Shown here piece by piece: positions 35,337 to 45,435 of a stretch of 64,000 bases of DNA. The position numbers and the translations under genes are program-made. Every line of letters starts with the position of its first letter. Position 1 is the stretch's first letter. The notes below the pieces were generated by a model. The model did not search any database. It was given only the letters and a program-made list of their open reading frames with translations, and was not told where the DNA came from. Source of the stretch: Halovulum marinum (lineage in GTDB: Bacteria > Pseudomonadota > Alphaproteobacteria > Rhodobacterales > Rhodobacteraceae); assembly GCF_009697225.1 (NCBI RefSeq), contig NZ_WIND01000020.1:1-64000 (forward strand), in the 5' to 3' direction.

Positions 35337-36233
35337 ATGAAGATTCATTCGGTTTTCGCGGCGGTCGGCGCCCTGGCCTCGGGCCTGGCCCCGGCTGCCT
35401 GGGCCCAGGAAGCTCCGGACCTTTCGGACCTGCCGGTGATCGGCAAGCCGGTCCCGGGAGGCGTGGGGTTCCAGCCCGCCGCAACCTCGCTGGCACGGGA
35501 CGTCCAGTGGCTGGACGGCTTCCTGCTGGTGATCATCACCCTGATCGTGCTGTTCGTGACCGCGCTGCTGGCCTGGGTCGCGATCCGCTACAACCGCAAG
35601 CGGCAGCAGGATCCGGCGAGCTTCACCCACAACTCGACGATCGAGGTGGCCTGGACGCTTGTCCCGATCCTGATCCTGATCGTGATCGGCAGCTTCAGCC
35701 TGCCGGTGCTGTTCAACCAGCTCGAGATCCCCGAGGCCGACGTGACCGTGAAGGCCACCGGCAACCAGTGGTTCTGGAGCTATGAGTACCCGGACAACGA
35801 CATCTCGTTCGACAGCTACATGCTGGGTGCGGGCAAGGCGAACATGGACGAAGAGGTCCGCGCCGAGCTGGCCGAGTACGGTTACTCGGAAGACGAATGG
35901 CTGCTGGCCACCGACACCGCCGTGGTGGTGCCGGTGAACAAGGTCGTGCGCATGCAGATCACCGGCGGCGACGTGATCCACGCGTGGGCCATGCCGGCCT
36001 TCGGCGTGAAGATCGACGCCGTCCCCGGCCGCCTGAACGAGACCTGGTTCCGCGCCGAGCAGGAGGGCGTCTACTTCGGCCAGTGCTCGGAGCTGTGCGG
36101 GATGTACCACGCCTACATGCCGATCACCGTCAAGGTCGTCAGCGAGGCGCAGTACGCGCAGTGGGTCGAAAGCCAGGGCGGCGCCGTCGCCGGGCGGCGA
36201 GCGGACCACCTGAAGCTCGCCGAGGCCGAATGA
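35337..36233 (+). CDS. coxB: Cytochrome c oxidase subunit II
   Basis: The 298-residue protein has a signal peptide (about 1-23, AWA/QEA), two membrane segments (about 55-80 and 97-118) and the periplasmic CuA domain. CuA ligands are visible: H215 in VIHAW, C250 and C254 in [12 protein letters not shown]258 and M261. It accepts electrons from cytochrome c in the aa3-type oxidase. Subunit I (coxA) is not in this window. It starts the coxB-ctaB-small gene-ctaG-coxC run with short gaps. Confidence 0.97.
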   Translation: MKIHSVFAAVGALASGLAPAAWAQEAPDLSDLPVIGKPVPGGVGFQPAATSLARDVQWLDGFLLVIITLIVLFVTALLAWVAIRYNRKRQQDPASFTHNSTIEVAWTLVPILILIVIGSFSLPVLFNQLEIPEADVTVKATGNQWFWSYEYPDNDISFDSYMLGAGKANMDEEVRAELAEYGYSEDEWLLATDTAVVVPVNKVVRMQITGGDVIHAWAMPAFGVKIDAVPGRLNETWFRAEQEGVYFGQCSELCGMYHAYMPITVKVVSEAQYAQWVESQGGAVAGRRADHLKLAEAE

Positions 36234-36237
36234 GCCG

Positions 36238-37188
36238 ATGACGGATGCCGCAGTGACCCAGACCAGCCCAGGCGAGGCGCAGTTCGGCGACTATGTCGCG
36301 CTGCTCAAGCCCCGCGTGATGCGGCTGGTGACGTTCACCGCCGCTGTCGGTCTGATCGCGGCGCCGGGCTTCGTGCATCCGGTGATCGCGGTGGCGGCGA
36401 TCCTGTGCATCGCCGTGGGCGCGGGCGCGTCCGGGGCGCTGAACATGTGGTGGGACGCGGACATCGACCGGCTGATGGCGCGCACCGCCGGCCGGCCGAT
36501 CCCCTCGGGGCGGGTGACGGGCGAGGACGCGCTGGCGGTCGGGCTGACGCTGTCGGCGCTGTCGGTGATGTTCCTGTTCCTGTTCGGCAACGCCGCCGCC
36601 GCCGGGCTGCTGGCGTTCACCATCTTCTTCTATGCGGTGGTCTACACCATGTGGCTGAAGCGGGCGACGCCGCAGAACATCGTCATCGGCGGCGCCGCCG
36701 GCGCGTTCCCGCCGATGATCGGCTGGGCCGTCGCCACCGGCGGCGTCAGCCTGGAATCGCTGCTGATGTTCGCGCTGATCTTCCTGTGGACGCCGCCGCA
36801 CTTCTGGGCGCTGGCGCTGTTCCGCAACGACGACTACGCCGCCGCCGGCGTGCCGATGCTGCCGGTGGTCGCGGGCACGCGGGCGACGCGCCGGCAGATC
36901 CTGGTCTATGCGCTGATCCTGGCGCCGGCGGCGATCCTGCCGGCGTTCACCGGCATCGGCGGTCCGCTGTACCTGGCCGTCGCGCTGATGCTGAACGCGA
37001 AGTTCGTCGCCGGGGCCTGGGCGATCCGCAACCGCGACGACGCCGCCGCCGAGGCCGACGGCTATCGCGTCGAGAAGCGGTTCTTCGGCTTCTCGATCGC
37101 CTATCTATTCCTGCATTTCGCCGTGATCCTGCTGGAGGCGACGCTGCGCGCGCTGGGTCTCGGGCTTGGCGCGTGGCCGATGATTTGA
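36238..37188 (+). CDS. ctaB: Protoheme IX farnesyltransferase (heme O synthase)
   Basis: The 316-residue protein has about nine membrane segments and the prenyltransferase aspartate motif [19 protein letters not shown]; a second polar loop reads [16 protein letters not shown]. It adds a farnesyl group to heme B to give heme O, precursor of the heme A used by the oxidase. It starts 4 nt after coxB, consistent with a single assembly operon. Confidence 0.96.
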   Translation: MTDAAVTQTSPGEAQFGDYVALLKPRVMRLVTFTAAVGLIAAPGFVHPVIAVAAILCIAVGAGASGALNMWWDADIDRLMARTAGRPIPSGRVTGEDALAVGLTLSALSVMFLFLFGNAAAAGLLAFTIFFYAVVYTMWLKRATPQNIVIGGAAGAFPPMIGWAVATGGVSLESLLMFALIFLWTPPHFWALALFRNDDYAAAGVPMLPVVAGTRATRRQILVYALILAPAAILPAFTGIGGPLYLAVALMLNAKFVAGAWAIRNRDDAAAEADGYRVEKRFFGFSIAYLFLHFAVILLEATLRALGLGLGAWPMI

Positions 37189-37204
37189 TACGCCGGAGGA
37201 TCCG

Positions 37205-37450
37205 ATGCGCGGGGGGATGATCAGCATGAGCAAGGGCATCGACAACGGGCTGCTGCCCGACAGCCACGAGATCTACGGCCGCCGCCGGGGCCGCAACCTG
37301 GCGCTGGGCGCCTGCCTGGCCGGCGTGGTGCTGATGATCTTCGCGGTGACCGTCGTCAAGCTGGCCGAGGGGGTCGACATGCGCGGTTACGACCACACCT
37401 TCGAGACGGTGCCGTCGGCGCCCGCCGCCGGCGCGGAGACGTCCCGGTGA
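37205..37450 (+). CDS. Small membrane protein of the cox operon (CoxF-like)
   Basis: The 81-residue protein has one membrane segment (about 32-53) and the sequence ends in a Pro/Ala-rich tail. Small single-span proteins occur at this place between ctaB and ctaG in Rhodobacterales and rhizobia and are thought to help oxidase assembly. Start 37205 is the first ATG; internal ATGs at codons 5 and 8 are possible. It overlaps ctaG by 4 nt (GTGA). Confidence 0.8.
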   Translation: MRGGMISMSKGIDNGLLPDSHEIYGRRRGRNLALGACLAGVVLMIFAVTVVKLAEGVDMRGYDHTFETVPSAPAAGAETSR

Positions 37451-38019
37451 CCCGCAACACGCGGACGCTGGCGGCGCTGGCGGGCGTGGTCGTGGTGATG
37501 GTCGGCGCCTCGTTCGCGGCGGTGCCGTTCTACAACTGGTTCTGCCGCGTCACCGGCTACGGCGGCGAGACCGGGGTGGCGTCGCAAGGCTCGGACCGCG
37601 TGCTCGAGGACACGATCAAGGTCCGCTTCGACGCATCGCGCGAACGCGGCATGCCGTGGGAGTTCAAGCCCGAGGCGACCGAGGTCGAACTGAAGATCGG
37701 CGAGACCGGGCTGGCGTTCTACGAGGCGTACAACCCGACCGACCGCGTGGTCGCGGGCACGGCCAGCTACAACGTCACGCCCTATTCCGCGGGCGCCTAT
37801 TTCATCAAGATCGACTGCTTCTGCTTCGAGCTGCAGGTGTTGCAGCCGGGCGAGCGGGTGCGGATGCCGGTGACCTATTACGTCGATCCCGGGATCGTCG
37901 ACGACCGCGAGGCGAAATACGCCCACACGATCACGCTGAGCTACACGTTCTATGAAACCGAGCTTCCCGAAGCGGACGTCTCGGCCTATGAGACCAACCA
38001 GGAGACCCAGGTCAACTGA
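37447..38019 (+). CDS. ctaG: Cytochrome c oxidase assembly protein CtaG/Cox11
   Basis: The 190-residue protein has one N-terminal membrane anchor (about 8-28) and a periplasmic copper-binding domain with the CxC-type motif IDCFCF (C124, C126) and MPVTYYVDP. It delivers copper to the CuB site of subunit I. The start is GTG at 37447 overlapping the previous stop, which suggests coupled translation. Length is normal. Confidence 0.96.
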   Translation: MTRNTRTLAALAGVVVVMVGASFAAVPFYNWFCRVTGYGGETGVASQGSDRVLEDTIKVRFDASRERGMPWEFKPEATEVELKIGETGLAFYEAYNPTDRVVAGTASYNVTPYSAGAYFIKIDCFCFELQVLQPGERVRMPVTYYVDPGIVDDREAKYAHTITLSYTFYETELPEADVSAYETNQETQVN

Positions 38020-38048
38020 ACCTGGACGAAGACGAGGGACCCTGCGTC

Positions 38049-38837
38049 ATGGCGCACGAGAAGAACCACGACTACCACATCCTGGCCCCGAGCATCTGGC
38101 CCATGCTGGGCGGCGTCGGCGCCTTCGTCATGCTGCTGGGGGCGGTGCTACTGTTCCACGGCTACGGCCCCTGGGTGGCGCTGATCGGCCTGGCACTGGT
38201 GCTGTACACCATGTACGCGTGGTGGGCCGAGGTGATCGCCGAGAGCCGCGCCGGCGACCACACGCCGGTGGTGCAGATCGGCCTGCGCATGGGCGTGATC
38301 ATGTTCATCATCTCGGAGGTGATGTTCTTCTCGGCCTGGTTCTGGTCGTTCTTCAAGCACGCGCTGTACCCGATGGACGCGATCGACAATACCTGGCCGC
38401 CGCCGGGCATCGAGACCTTCGACCCCTGGCACCTGCCGCTGATCAACACGCTGATCCTGCTGTGCTCGGGCTGCGCGGCGACCTGGGCGCACCATTCCAT
38501 CGCCCATGACAACGACCGCAAGGGCCTGGTCTGGGGTCTTGCGCTGGCGATCGCGCTGGGCGTGATCTTTACCGTGTTCCAGGCCTTCGAGTACAGCGAG
38601 GCCGCCTTCGGCTTCGCCGGCAACATCTACGGCGCCAACTTCTTCATGGCCACCGGCTTCCACGGCGTGCACGTGATCATCGGCACGATCTTCCTGGGCG
38701 TGTGCCTGCTGCGCGCGCTGCGCGGCCACTTCACCCCGGAGAAGCACATCGGCTTCGAGGCGGCGGTCTGGTACTGGCACTTCGTCGATGTGGTCTGGCT
38801 GTTCCTGTTCTTCGCGGTCTACATCTGGGGCGGCTGA
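38049..38837 (+). CDS. coxC: Cytochrome c oxidase subunit III
   Basis: The 262-residue protein has seven hydrophobic segments and subunit III landmarks: [23 protein letters not shown]-type membrane helix, [13 protein letters not shown]-like [27 protein letters not shown] and [15 protein letters not shown]. It stabilises the oxidase core. It is followed by 163 bp of GC-rich DNA with hairpins before the SURF1 gene. Confidence 0.96.
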   Translation: MAHEKNHDYHILAPSIWPMLGGVGAFVMLLGAVLLFHGYGPWVALIGLALVLYTMYAWWAEVIAESRAGDHTPVVQIGLRMGVIMFIISEVMFFSAWFWSFFKHALYPMDAIDNTWPPPGIETFDPWHLPLINTLILLCSGCAATWAHHSIAHDNDRKGLVWGLALAIALGVIFTVFQAFEYSEAAFGFAGNIYGANFFMATGFHGVHVIIGTIFLGVCLLRALRGHFTPEKHIGFEAAVWYWHFVDVVWLFLFFAVYIWGG

Positions 38838-38907
38838 CGGCCGGCGATCCGGCGGCGGCGCGTTCCGCGCCACGCCCTTTCTCCCCGCTCCGCCTGCGGC
38901 GGACCGG

Positions 38908-38924
38908 GGCCCCGCCGCGGGGCC
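38908..38924 (+). terminator. Hairpin between coxC and the SURF1 gene
   Basis: GGCCCCG (38908-38914) pairs with CGGGGCC (38918-38924) with a 3-nt loop, within a 163-bp GC-rich gap that has no ORF. It may reduce read-through from coxC to the SURF1-thrC genes. Confidence 0.4.
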
Positions 38925-39000
38925 TGCCGCGGCACCCCGGTTCGGGCCACGGGGCGCGCCGCATCGCCGGGGCGCCCCATCGCCAAGAAGGACCGTGCTC

Positions 39001-39678
39001 ATGCGGCGTCTGATCTTTCCCCTGTTCCTCGGCCTCGGCGGCGCCGCCGTGCTGGTCGCGCTGTGCGTCTGGCAGGTGCAGCGGCTGCAATGGAAGCAGG
39101 CGATGCTGGCCGAGATCGCGGCGCGGCTGGAGCAGCCGGCGGGCGCGCTGCCGGCGGCGCCCTCGGCCGAGGCCGACCGTCATGCGCCGGTCGCCGTCGC
39201 CGGCCGGTTCGGCACCGGCGCGGCGCATGTGCTGACCAGCCAGCGCCGTGGCGGGCCCGGGTATCTGGTGGTGCAGGCGTTCGAGACCGAAGCCGGCCGG
39301 CGCATCCTGGTGGACCGCGGCTACGTGCCCGAGGCCGACAAGGCCGCCGGTTTCGACCAGGGGCCGGTCACCGTCACCGGGCACCTGGCCTGGCCGCGCG
39401 AGACCGACATGTTCACGCCCGAGCCGAACCTGGCGCGGAACATCTGGTTCGCCCGCGACGTCGACGCGATGGCGGCGGCGCTGGACACCGAGCCGGTGCT
39501 GGTCGTCGCCGCCGTCCCGACCGGCGACCCCGCGCCGCGGCCGGTGCCGGTGGGCATCGACGTGCCCAACAACCATCTTACCTACGCGATCACCTGGGGC
39601 ACGCTGGCGGTGTTCTGGCTGGCGATGACCGGCGTGCTGGTGTACCGCATCACCCGCACCGAAGTTGCGAGGGGCTGA
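39001..39678 (+). CDS. SURF1 family cytochrome oxidase biogenesis protein
   Basis: The 225-residue protein has the SURF1 layout: an N-terminal membrane segment (about 7-24) followed by LCVWQVQRLQWKQ, a periplasmic beta domain with ILVDRGYVP, and a C-terminal membrane segment (about 195-215) preceded by PNNHLTYAITW. SURF1 proteins help insert heme A into subunit I. AGGA lies upstream of the ATG. thrC starts 5 nt after its stop codon. Confidence 0.94.
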   Translation: MRRLIFPLFLGLGGAAVLVALCVWQVQRLQWKQAMLAEIAARLEQPAGALPAAPSAEADRHAPVAVAGRFGTGAAHVLTSQRRGGPGYLVVQAFETEAGRRILVDRGYVPEADKAAGFDQGPVTVTGHLAWPRETDMFTPEPNLARNIWFARDVDAMAAALDTEPVLVVAAVPTGDPAPRPVPVGIDVPNNHLTYAITWGTLAVFWLAMTGVLVYRITRTEVARG

Positions 39679-39683
39679 ACCGA

Positions 39684-41072
39684 ATGCGCTACATCTCGAC
39701 CCGCGGCCAGGCGCCGGCGCTGAGCTTCGAAGAGGCGATGCTGAGCGGGCTGGCCCGCGACGGCGGCCTGTATGTGCCGGAGAGCTGGCCGCAGATGTGC
39801 GCGGACGAGATCGCCGCGCTGGCCGGGCTGTCCTACGAGGACGCCGCGTTCCGGGTGATGCGGCCGTTCATCGGCGACGCCTTCACCGACGCCGGGTTCC
39901 GGGACATCATCGCCCGCGCCTATGCCGGTTTCGGCCACGCCGCGCGTTGCCCGGTCAAGCAGCTGGACTCGAACCATTTCCTGCTGGAGCTGTTCCACGG
40001 CCCGACGCTGGCGTTCAAGGACGTCGCCATGCAGCTGATCGGGCAGATGTTCGAGCTTTCGCTGAAGCGCTCGGGCAAGCGGGTGACGATCGTCGGCGCC
40101 ACCAGCGGCGACACCGGCTCGGCCGCGATCGAGGCGTTCGCGGGGCTGGACGCGGTCGACGTGTTCATCCTGTACCCGCACGGCCGCGTGTCCGAGGTGC
40201 AGCGCCGGCAGATGACCACGCCGCCGCAGGAAAACGTGCACGCCATCGCCGTGGACGGGGATTTCGACGACTGCCAGGCGCGGCTGAAGGACATGTTCAA
40301 CGACCACGCGTTCCGCGACGAGGTCGCGCTGGCGGGCGTGAACTCGATCAACTGGGCGCGGGTGCTGGCGCAGGTGGTGTATTTCTTCACCTCGGCGGTG
40401 GCGTTGGGGGCGCCGCACCGCAAGGTCAGCTTCACCGTGCCGACGGGCAATTTCGGCGACATCTTCGCCGGCTACGTCGCCAAGCGCATGGGGCTGCCGG
40501 TCGAGCGGCTGGTGATCGCCACCAACCAGAACGACATCCTGCACCGCACGCTGGCGACCGGCGCGCACCGCAAGCAGGGGGTGACGCCGTCGATCTCGCC
40601 GTCGATGGACATCCAGGTCAGCTCCAACTTCGAGCGGCTGCTGTTCGACATCTACGACCGCGAGGGCGCGGCGGTGGAACAGCTGATGACCGCGCTGAGG
40701 GACGATGGCGGCTTCGCGCTGGACCAGGGCGCGCGGGACCGGCTGGGCCGCGAGTTCGACAGCGGCCGCGCCTCGGAGGCGGAGACCTCGGCGGCGATCC
40801 GGCGCACGCTGGCGCGCTCGGCCGAGCTGATCTGCCCGCACACCGCCTGCGGCGTCAAGGTGGCCGAGGAGCAGCCCGCAAGCGCGGTGCCGATGATCAC
40901 CCTGGCGACCGCGCATCCGGCGAAGTTCCCCGACGCGGTCGAGGCCGCGACCGGTATCCGCCCCGGCCTGCCCGAGCGCATGGCGGATCTTTTCCAGCGG
41001 CCCGAGCGGATCGAGCGGCTGCCGAATGACCTTGCGGCACTCAAGAGTTTCGTGGCAAATCAGCGCGCATGA
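39684..41072 (+). CDS. thrC: Threonine synthase
   Basis: The 462-residue protein is a full-length threonine synthase with the N-terminal YISTRGQAPALSFEEAML, the PLP lysine K112 in GPTLAFKDVAMQ, the phosphate loop GATSGDTGSAAIEAF and a conserved PTGNFGDIFAGYVAKRMGLP. It converts O-phosphohomoserine to threonine. Its stop overlaps the M16 peptidase start by 4 nt (ATGA). The link to oxidase genes is positional and common in Rhodobacterales. Confidence 0.97.
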   Translation: MRYISTRGQAPALSFEEAMLSGLARDGGLYVPESWPQMCADEIAALAGLSYEDAAFRVMRPFIGDAFTDAGFRDIIARAYAGFGHAARCPVKQLDSNHFLLELFHGPTLAFKDVAMQLIGQMFELSLKRSGKRVTIVGATSGDTGSAAIEAFAGLDAVDVFILYPHGRVSEVQRRQMTTPPQENVHAIAVDGDFDDCQARLKDMFNDHAFRDEVALAGVNSINWARVLAQVVYFFTSAVALGAPHRKVSFTVPTGNFGDIFAGYVAKRMGLPVERLVIATNQNDILHRTLATGAHRKQGVTPSISPSMDIQVSSNFERLLFDIYDREGAAVEQLMTALRDDGGFALDQGARDRLGREFDSGRASEAETSAAIRRTLARSAELICPHTACGVKVAEEQPASAVPMITLATAHPAKFPDAVEAATGIRPGLPERMADLFQRPERIERLPNDLAALKSFVANQRA

Positions 41073-42331
41073 CCGTCAGGATGCACCGGCTCGGCAACGG
41101 GCTGAGGATCGTTACCGAGGAAATGCCGGGGTTGTCCAGCGCCGCCGTGGGCGTCTGGGTGACCGCCGGGTGCCGGCATGAGACCGAGGCCGAGAACGGC
41201 ATCGCGCATTTCCTCGAGCACATGGCGTTCAAGGGCACGGCCGGACGCTCGGCGCTGCAGATCGCCGAGACGATCGAGGACGTCGGCGGCTACATCAACG
41301 CCTACACCAGCCGCGAGATGACCGCCTATTACGCCCGCGTGCTGGGCGAGGACGTGCCGCTGGCGCTGGACGTGCTGGCCGACATCCTGCTGAACCCGGC
41401 GTTCGCGCCCGACGAGATCGAGACCGAGCGCGGGGTGATCCTGCAGGAGATCGGCCAGGCGCACGACACCCCGGACGACATCATCTTCGACTGGCTGCAG
41501 GAGGTGTCGTTCCCGGCGCAGAGCATGGGCCGGCCGATCCTGGGCCCGCCGGAGCGGGTCTCGGCGTTCCAGCGCGCGGACCTGACGCGTTTCGTCGAGG
41601 GGCACTACGGGCCCGAGCGGCTGATCGTCTCGGCCGCCGGGCAGGTGGACCACGAGCGCATCGTCGCCGAGGCCGAGCGCCTGTTCGGGCACCTGGAGCG
41701 GCGCAGCACCGGCCGGCTCGAGGCGGCGCGCTTCGCCGGCGGCGAGCGCCGGGTGGTGCGCGGGCTGGAGCAGGCGCATTTCGCGCTGTCGCTGGAAAGC
41801 CCCGGTTACCTGGACGACCGGATCTACGCCGCGCAGCTGCACGCCGGAATTCTCGGCGGCAGCATGTCCTCGCGGCTGTTCCAGGAGGCGCGCGAGAAGC
41901 GCGGCCTGTGTTATTCGATCTTCGCGCAGACGGCGAGCTATGCCGACAGCGGCGCGCTCATGATCTATGCCGGCACCGCCGAGGACAGCGTGGCGGAACT
42001 GGTGCAGGTGGTGATCGACGAGATGCGCCGCCTGCCCGGCGACGTCAGCGATGCCGAGCTGGAGCGGGCGCGGGCACAGATGAAGGCGGGGATGCTGATG
42101 GGGCTGGAAAGCGCCTCGGGGCGGTGCGAGCGGCTGGCGCGGATGACCGCGATCTGGGACCGGGTGCCGAGCGTCGAGGAAACCGTCGCCAAGATCAACG
42201 GCGTCAGCCGCAGCGCGCTGGCGGCCTTTGCCGAAGACGTCTGCACCGCGGCGAACCCGGCGCTGGCGCTTTACGGACCCGTGGCGGCGGCGCCGGATCA
42301 CGAGGGGATCCGGGCGCGTCTGGCGGCCTGA
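41069..42331 (+). CDS. M16 family zinc peptidase (processing-peptidase-like)
   Basis: The 420-residue protein has the inverted zinc motif H47-FLE-H51 (HFLEHMAFKGT) with the third ligand in ETERGVILQEI, followed by the second M16 lobe (residues about 215-400, GILGGSMSSRLFQEAREKRGLCYSI). It resembles mitochondrial processing peptidase beta subunits and alphaproteobacterial PqqL/YmxG-type peptidases. Likely role: degradation or processing of small proteins. Translation is coupled to thrC. Confidence 0.95.
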   Translation: MTVRMHRLGNGLRIVTEEMPGLSSAAVGVWVTAGCRHETEAENGIAHFLEHMAFKGTAGRSALQIAETIEDVGGYINAYTSREMTAYYARVLGEDVPLALDVLADILLNPAFAPDEIETERGVILQEIGQAHDTPDDIIFDWLQEVSFPAQSMGRPILGPPERVSAFQRADLTRFVEGHYGPERLIVSAAGQVDHERIVAEAERLFGHLERRSTGRLEAARFAGGERRVVRGLEQAHFALSLESPGYLDDRIYAAQLHAGILGGSMSSRLFQEAREKRGLCYSIFAQTASYADSGALMIYAGTAEDSVAELVQVVIDEMRRLPGDVSDAELERARAQMKAGMLMGLESASGRCERLARMTAIWDRVPSVEETVAKINGVSRSALAAFAEDVCTAANPALALYGPVAAAPDHEGIRARLAA

Positions 42332-42342
42332 CGGCGCTGCCG

Positions 42343-42957
42343 ATGTTCCTGCGGCGCGCGCGACTGTCGATCGCAACCGAGCGCATGGAGCTGCGGCTGC
42401 CGCGGCCGGAGGACCACGCCGACTGGGTGGCGCTGCGCGCCGAATCCGAAGCCTTCCTGAAGCCGTGGGAGCCGGCGCGCGGCGGCGACCAGACCTCGCG
42501 CCGGGCGTTCCGCGACCGTGTCGTCTGGGCCGCCAGGGCGCTGGAGCAGGAGCGGGCGCTGCCGCTGTTCCTGATCCGCCGCAGCGACGGCGCGCTGCTG
42601 GGCGGCATCACCCTGGACAACATCCGCAAGGGTCCGGCGCAGTCCGCCACCGTGGGCTACTGGATCGGCATGCCGCACGCCCGCCAGGGCTACATGCGCG
42701 AGGCGCTGCTGGCGGTGGTGCACTACGCCTTCCGCGACCTCGGGCTGAGCCGGATCGAGGCCGCGACGCTGCCCGAGAACACCCCGTCGCGCGCGCTGCT
42801 GGAGGGCACGGGCTTCAAGTACGAGGGCGTGGCGCAAAGCTATCTGCAGATCGCCGGGCGCTGGCGGACGCACGTGCTCTATGCCAACCTGCGCACCGAC
42901 CGGCGCGGCCGGGTCGCGGGCGTCGCCGGCGTGGTCGCGCCGCCGCGCGCGTCCTAG
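42343..42957 (+). CDS. GNAT acetyltransferase, RimJ/RimL-like
   Basis: The 204-residue protein has the RimJ-type GNAT domain: RMELRLPRPEDHADWVALR, acetyl-CoA loop GYWIGMPHARQGYMREAL and SRALLEGTGFKYEGVAQSYL. Such enzymes acetylate the N-terminal alanine of ribosomal proteins. It starts 11 nt after the peptidase stop and ends that run of genes. Confidence 0.93.
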   Translation: MFLRRARLSIATERMELRLPRPEDHADWVALRAESEAFLKPWEPARGGDQTSRRAFRDRVVWAARALEQERALPLFLIRRSDGALLGGITLDNIRKGPAQSATVGYWIGMPHARQGYMREALLAVVHYAFRDLGLSRIEAATLPENTPSRALLEGTGFKYEGVAQSYLQIAGRWRTHVLYANLRTDRRGRVAGVAGVVAPPRAS

Positions 42958-43184
42958 CGTCGGCCGCCCGGCCGGCGGGTTTCCCCGCGCTTCGGGCGTG
43001 ACTGCTGCAGCAGCGGTCCGGCGCATGTATGATGCCGGTGCGGGCCCGGGAACGCGCGCGGCCGGGCGCAGGCTTCGGCGGCGGCCGGGCCGGATGCGCC
43101 GGAAAACAGGGCGCGGCAGCGGCGGATCCGCATCGGCGCGGCAGGGGCAGGCATGCAGGCGGCTGGCAACAGGAGGGTTTGCCC

Positions 43185-44006
43185 ATGCCCGCATTCATCC
43201 GATTCGTCCTGGCGATTCTATTGACCACCGCCGGCACCGGCTCGGCGCAGACGCTGCAAAGCCACTGCATCGCGCTGGCGCAGGACGGGTTCGCCGACAT
43301 CCGCTTCGCCGCCTTCGGCGACGGGCTGAGCGCCGAGGCGGTGCGGATCCGCTATGTCGACCATTCCATGTTCCTGATCGAGACCCCCGGCGGGCGCGGC
43401 ATCGTCACCGACTTCAACGGCTATGTCGGCGTCGACGTGGTGCCCGACGTGGTGACGATGAACCGCGCCCACTCGTCGCACTGGACGCCGCAGCCCGATC
43501 CGCGGATCCCGCACGTGCTGCGCGGATGGGGCGACGGCACCGGCCCGGCCGAGCACCGGCTGGTGCTGGACGACGAGATCCTGATCCGCAACGTGACGAC
43601 CGACATCCGCTCGGGGTTCGGCGGCGCCGAGAAGGACGGCAACTCGATCTTCATCTTCGAGATCGCCGGGCTGTGCATCGGCCATCTCGGCCACCTGCAC
43701 CACGAGCCGACCGAGCAGCAGTACGCGGCGATCGGGCGGCTGGACATCGTCATGGCGCCGGTCGACGGCGGCATGACGCTGGACCTGCCGACGATGATCC
43801 GGGTGCTGAAGCGGCTGAAGTCGCGGCTGGTGCTGCCGATGCACTGGTTCGGCCGCGGCACGCTGAACGCCTTCGCCGCCGGCATGGCCGACGAGTTCAC
43901 GCTGGACGCGACCGAGGCCAACAGCCTGACGGTCAGCTTGCGCACCCTGCCGCGCACGCCTACGGTGCGCGTCCTGCTGCCCCAATTCTACGACCTGGAC
44001 GACTGA
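43185..44006 (+). CDS. Secreted MBL-fold metallo-hydrolase-like protein
   Basis: The 273-residue protein has a signal peptide (about 1-21, GSA/QTL) and an UlaG-like metallo-beta-lactamase fold: VRIRYVDHSMFLIETPGGRGIVTDFNG, a NRAHSSHWT stretch in place of the usual HxHxDH, IGHLGHLHHEP and LPMHWFGRGTLN. The altered metal motif leaves catalysis uncertain. AGGAGGG sits 8 nt before the ATG, an unusually good ribosome binding site here. A FAD-linked oxidoreductase gene follows after 3 nt. Confidence 0.88.
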   Translation: MPAFIRFVLAILLTTAGTGSAQTLQSHCIALAQDGFADIRFAAFGDGLSAEAVRIRYVDHSMFLIETPGGRGIVTDFNGYVGVDVVPDVVTMNRAHSSHWTPQPDPRIPHVLRGWGDGTGPAEHRLVLDDEILIRNVTTDIRSGFGGAEKDGNSIFIFEIAGLCIGHLGHLHHEPTEQQYAAIGRLDIVMAPVDGGMTLDLPTMIRVLKRLKSRLVLPMHWFGRGTLNAFAAGMADEFTLDATEANSLTVSLRTLPRTPTVRVLLPQFYDLDD

Positions 44007-44009
44007 CGC

Positions 44010-45428
44010 ATGCCGCTGACCGCCGCCACCCCCGAGATCGTCGAGGCGCTGAGTGCCGTGCTGCCCGAGGGCCGCGTCGGCGCCGTGCCCCCCGCCTATG
44101 CCGAGGATCCGCGCGGCCGGGCGCTGGGCACCGCGATCGCGCTGGTGCGGCCGGTCAGCACCCGGGAGGTCGCCGAGGTGGTGCGCTTCGCCGCCCGAAA
44201 CCGCGTCGGGCTGGTGCCGATCGGCGGCGGCACCGGGCTGGTGCGCGGCCAGATCCCGGACGGGCCGGCGCCGCTGCTGCTGTCGCTGGAGCGGATGAAT
44301 TCGGTGCCCGCCGCCGACCCGGTGGACAACGTGCTGGTCGCCGAGGCCGGCGCGATCCTGGCCGAGGTGCAGGCCGCCGCCGAGGCGGTCGGGCGGCTGT
44401 TCCCGCTGTCGCTGGCCTCGGAGGGCTCGGCCCGGATCGGCGGGCTGCTGTCGACCAACGCGGGCGGCGTCAACGTGCTGCGCTACGGCAACGCGCGCGA
44501 GCTGGTGCTGGGGATCGAGGCGGTGCTGCCGGACGGTTCGATCCTCGACGGGCCGAAGCGGCTGCGCAAGGACAACACCGGCTACGATCTGCGCAACCTG
44601 CTGATCGGCGCGGAGGGCACGCTGGGGGTGATCACCGCCGCCAGCCTGCGGCTGTTCCCGCGCCCCGCCGAGGAGGCGACCGCGCTGCTGGCGGTGCGCG
44701 ACCCGGCCGCCGCGCTGGAGCTGCTGGGCCGGCTGCGCGACACGATGGGCGAGGCGGTCAACGCGTTCGAGCTGATCGCGCGCACCAGCTTCGATTTCCT
44801 GGCCGAGGTCCTGCCCGAGGTGCCGCAGCCGTTCGCCGCGCGCCCGGACTGGGCGGTGCTGGTCGAGGCCGGCGGCGCGCGCGGCACCCAGGTCGCCGAG
44901 CGGCTGGAGGCGGCGCTGGCCGACGCCTTCGAGCGGGAGCTGATCCACGATGCGCTGATCGCGCAGAACCGGCAGCAGGCGGCGGACTTCTGGGGCGTGC
45001 GCGAGCATATCCCCGAGGCCAACAAGCGCATCGGCGCGGTCGCCTCGCACGACATCGCGCTGCCGGTGGCGCAGGTGCCGGCGTTCATCGCCGAAGCCGG
45101 CGCGGCGCTGCACGGCATCGATGCGAGGTTCCGGATCAACTGCTTCGGCCACCTGGGCGACGGCAACCTGCACTACAACGTGTTCCCGGCGCAGGCCGGC
45201 GGGCGCGACGCGCACGAGCACCAGCGCGCGGCGGTCACCGACTGCGTGCACGAGCTGGTGCACCGCTATCACGGCTCGTTCAGCGCCGAGCATGGCGTCG
45301 GGCGGCTGAAGGTCGCCGAGCTGGAGCGCTATGGCGGCGCGGCGAAGCTGGCGGCGATGCGGGCGATCAAGACGGCGCTGGACCCGCACGGGATCATGAA
45401 CCCGGGCGCGGTGCTGCGCGCGGAATAG
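44010..45428 (+). CDS. FAD-linked 2-hydroxyacid oxidoreductase (GlcD-like)
   Basis: The 472-residue protein has an FAD-binding PCMH domain (about 35-215, VGLVPIGGGTGLV and GLLSTNAGGVNVLRYGNARELVLGIEAVLPDG) and a C-terminal FAD-oxidase domain with INCFGHLGDGNLHYNVFPA and the terminal HGIMNPGAVL. The family includes D-lactate, glycolate and D-2-hydroxyglutarate dehydrogenases; the N-terminal layout without a cysteine-rich partner suggests D-2-hydroxyglutarate-type or D-lactate activity. It follows the MBL gene closely. Confidence 0.92.
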   Translation: MPLTAATPEIVEALSAVLPEGRVGAVPPAYAEDPRGRALGTAIALVRPVSTREVAEVVRFAARNRVGLVPIGGGTGLVRGQIPDGPAPLLLSLERMNSVPAADPVDNVLVAEAGAILAEVQAAAEAVGRLFPLSLASEGSARIGGLLSTNAGGVNVLRYGNARELVLGIEAVLPDGSILDGPKRLRKDNTGYDLRNLLIGAEGTLGVITAASLRLFPRPAEEATALLAVRDPAAALELLGRLRDTMGEAVNAFELIARTSFDFLAEVLPEVPQPFAARPDWAVLVEAGGARGTQVAERLEAALADAFERELIHDALIAQNRQQAADFWGVREHIPEANKRIGAVASHDIALPVAQVPAFIAEAGAALHGIDARFRINCFGHLGDGNLHYNVFPAQAGGRDAHEHQRAAVTDCVHELVHRYHGSFSAEHGVGRLKVAELERYGGAAKLAAMRAIKTALDPHGIMNPGAVLRAE

Positions 45429-45435
45429 GCGCGGC

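Noticed and set aside
35141-35785. Open frame across the coxB upstream region
   Set aside because: Overlaps coxB in another frame; the first part is promoter-region DNA without coding signals.
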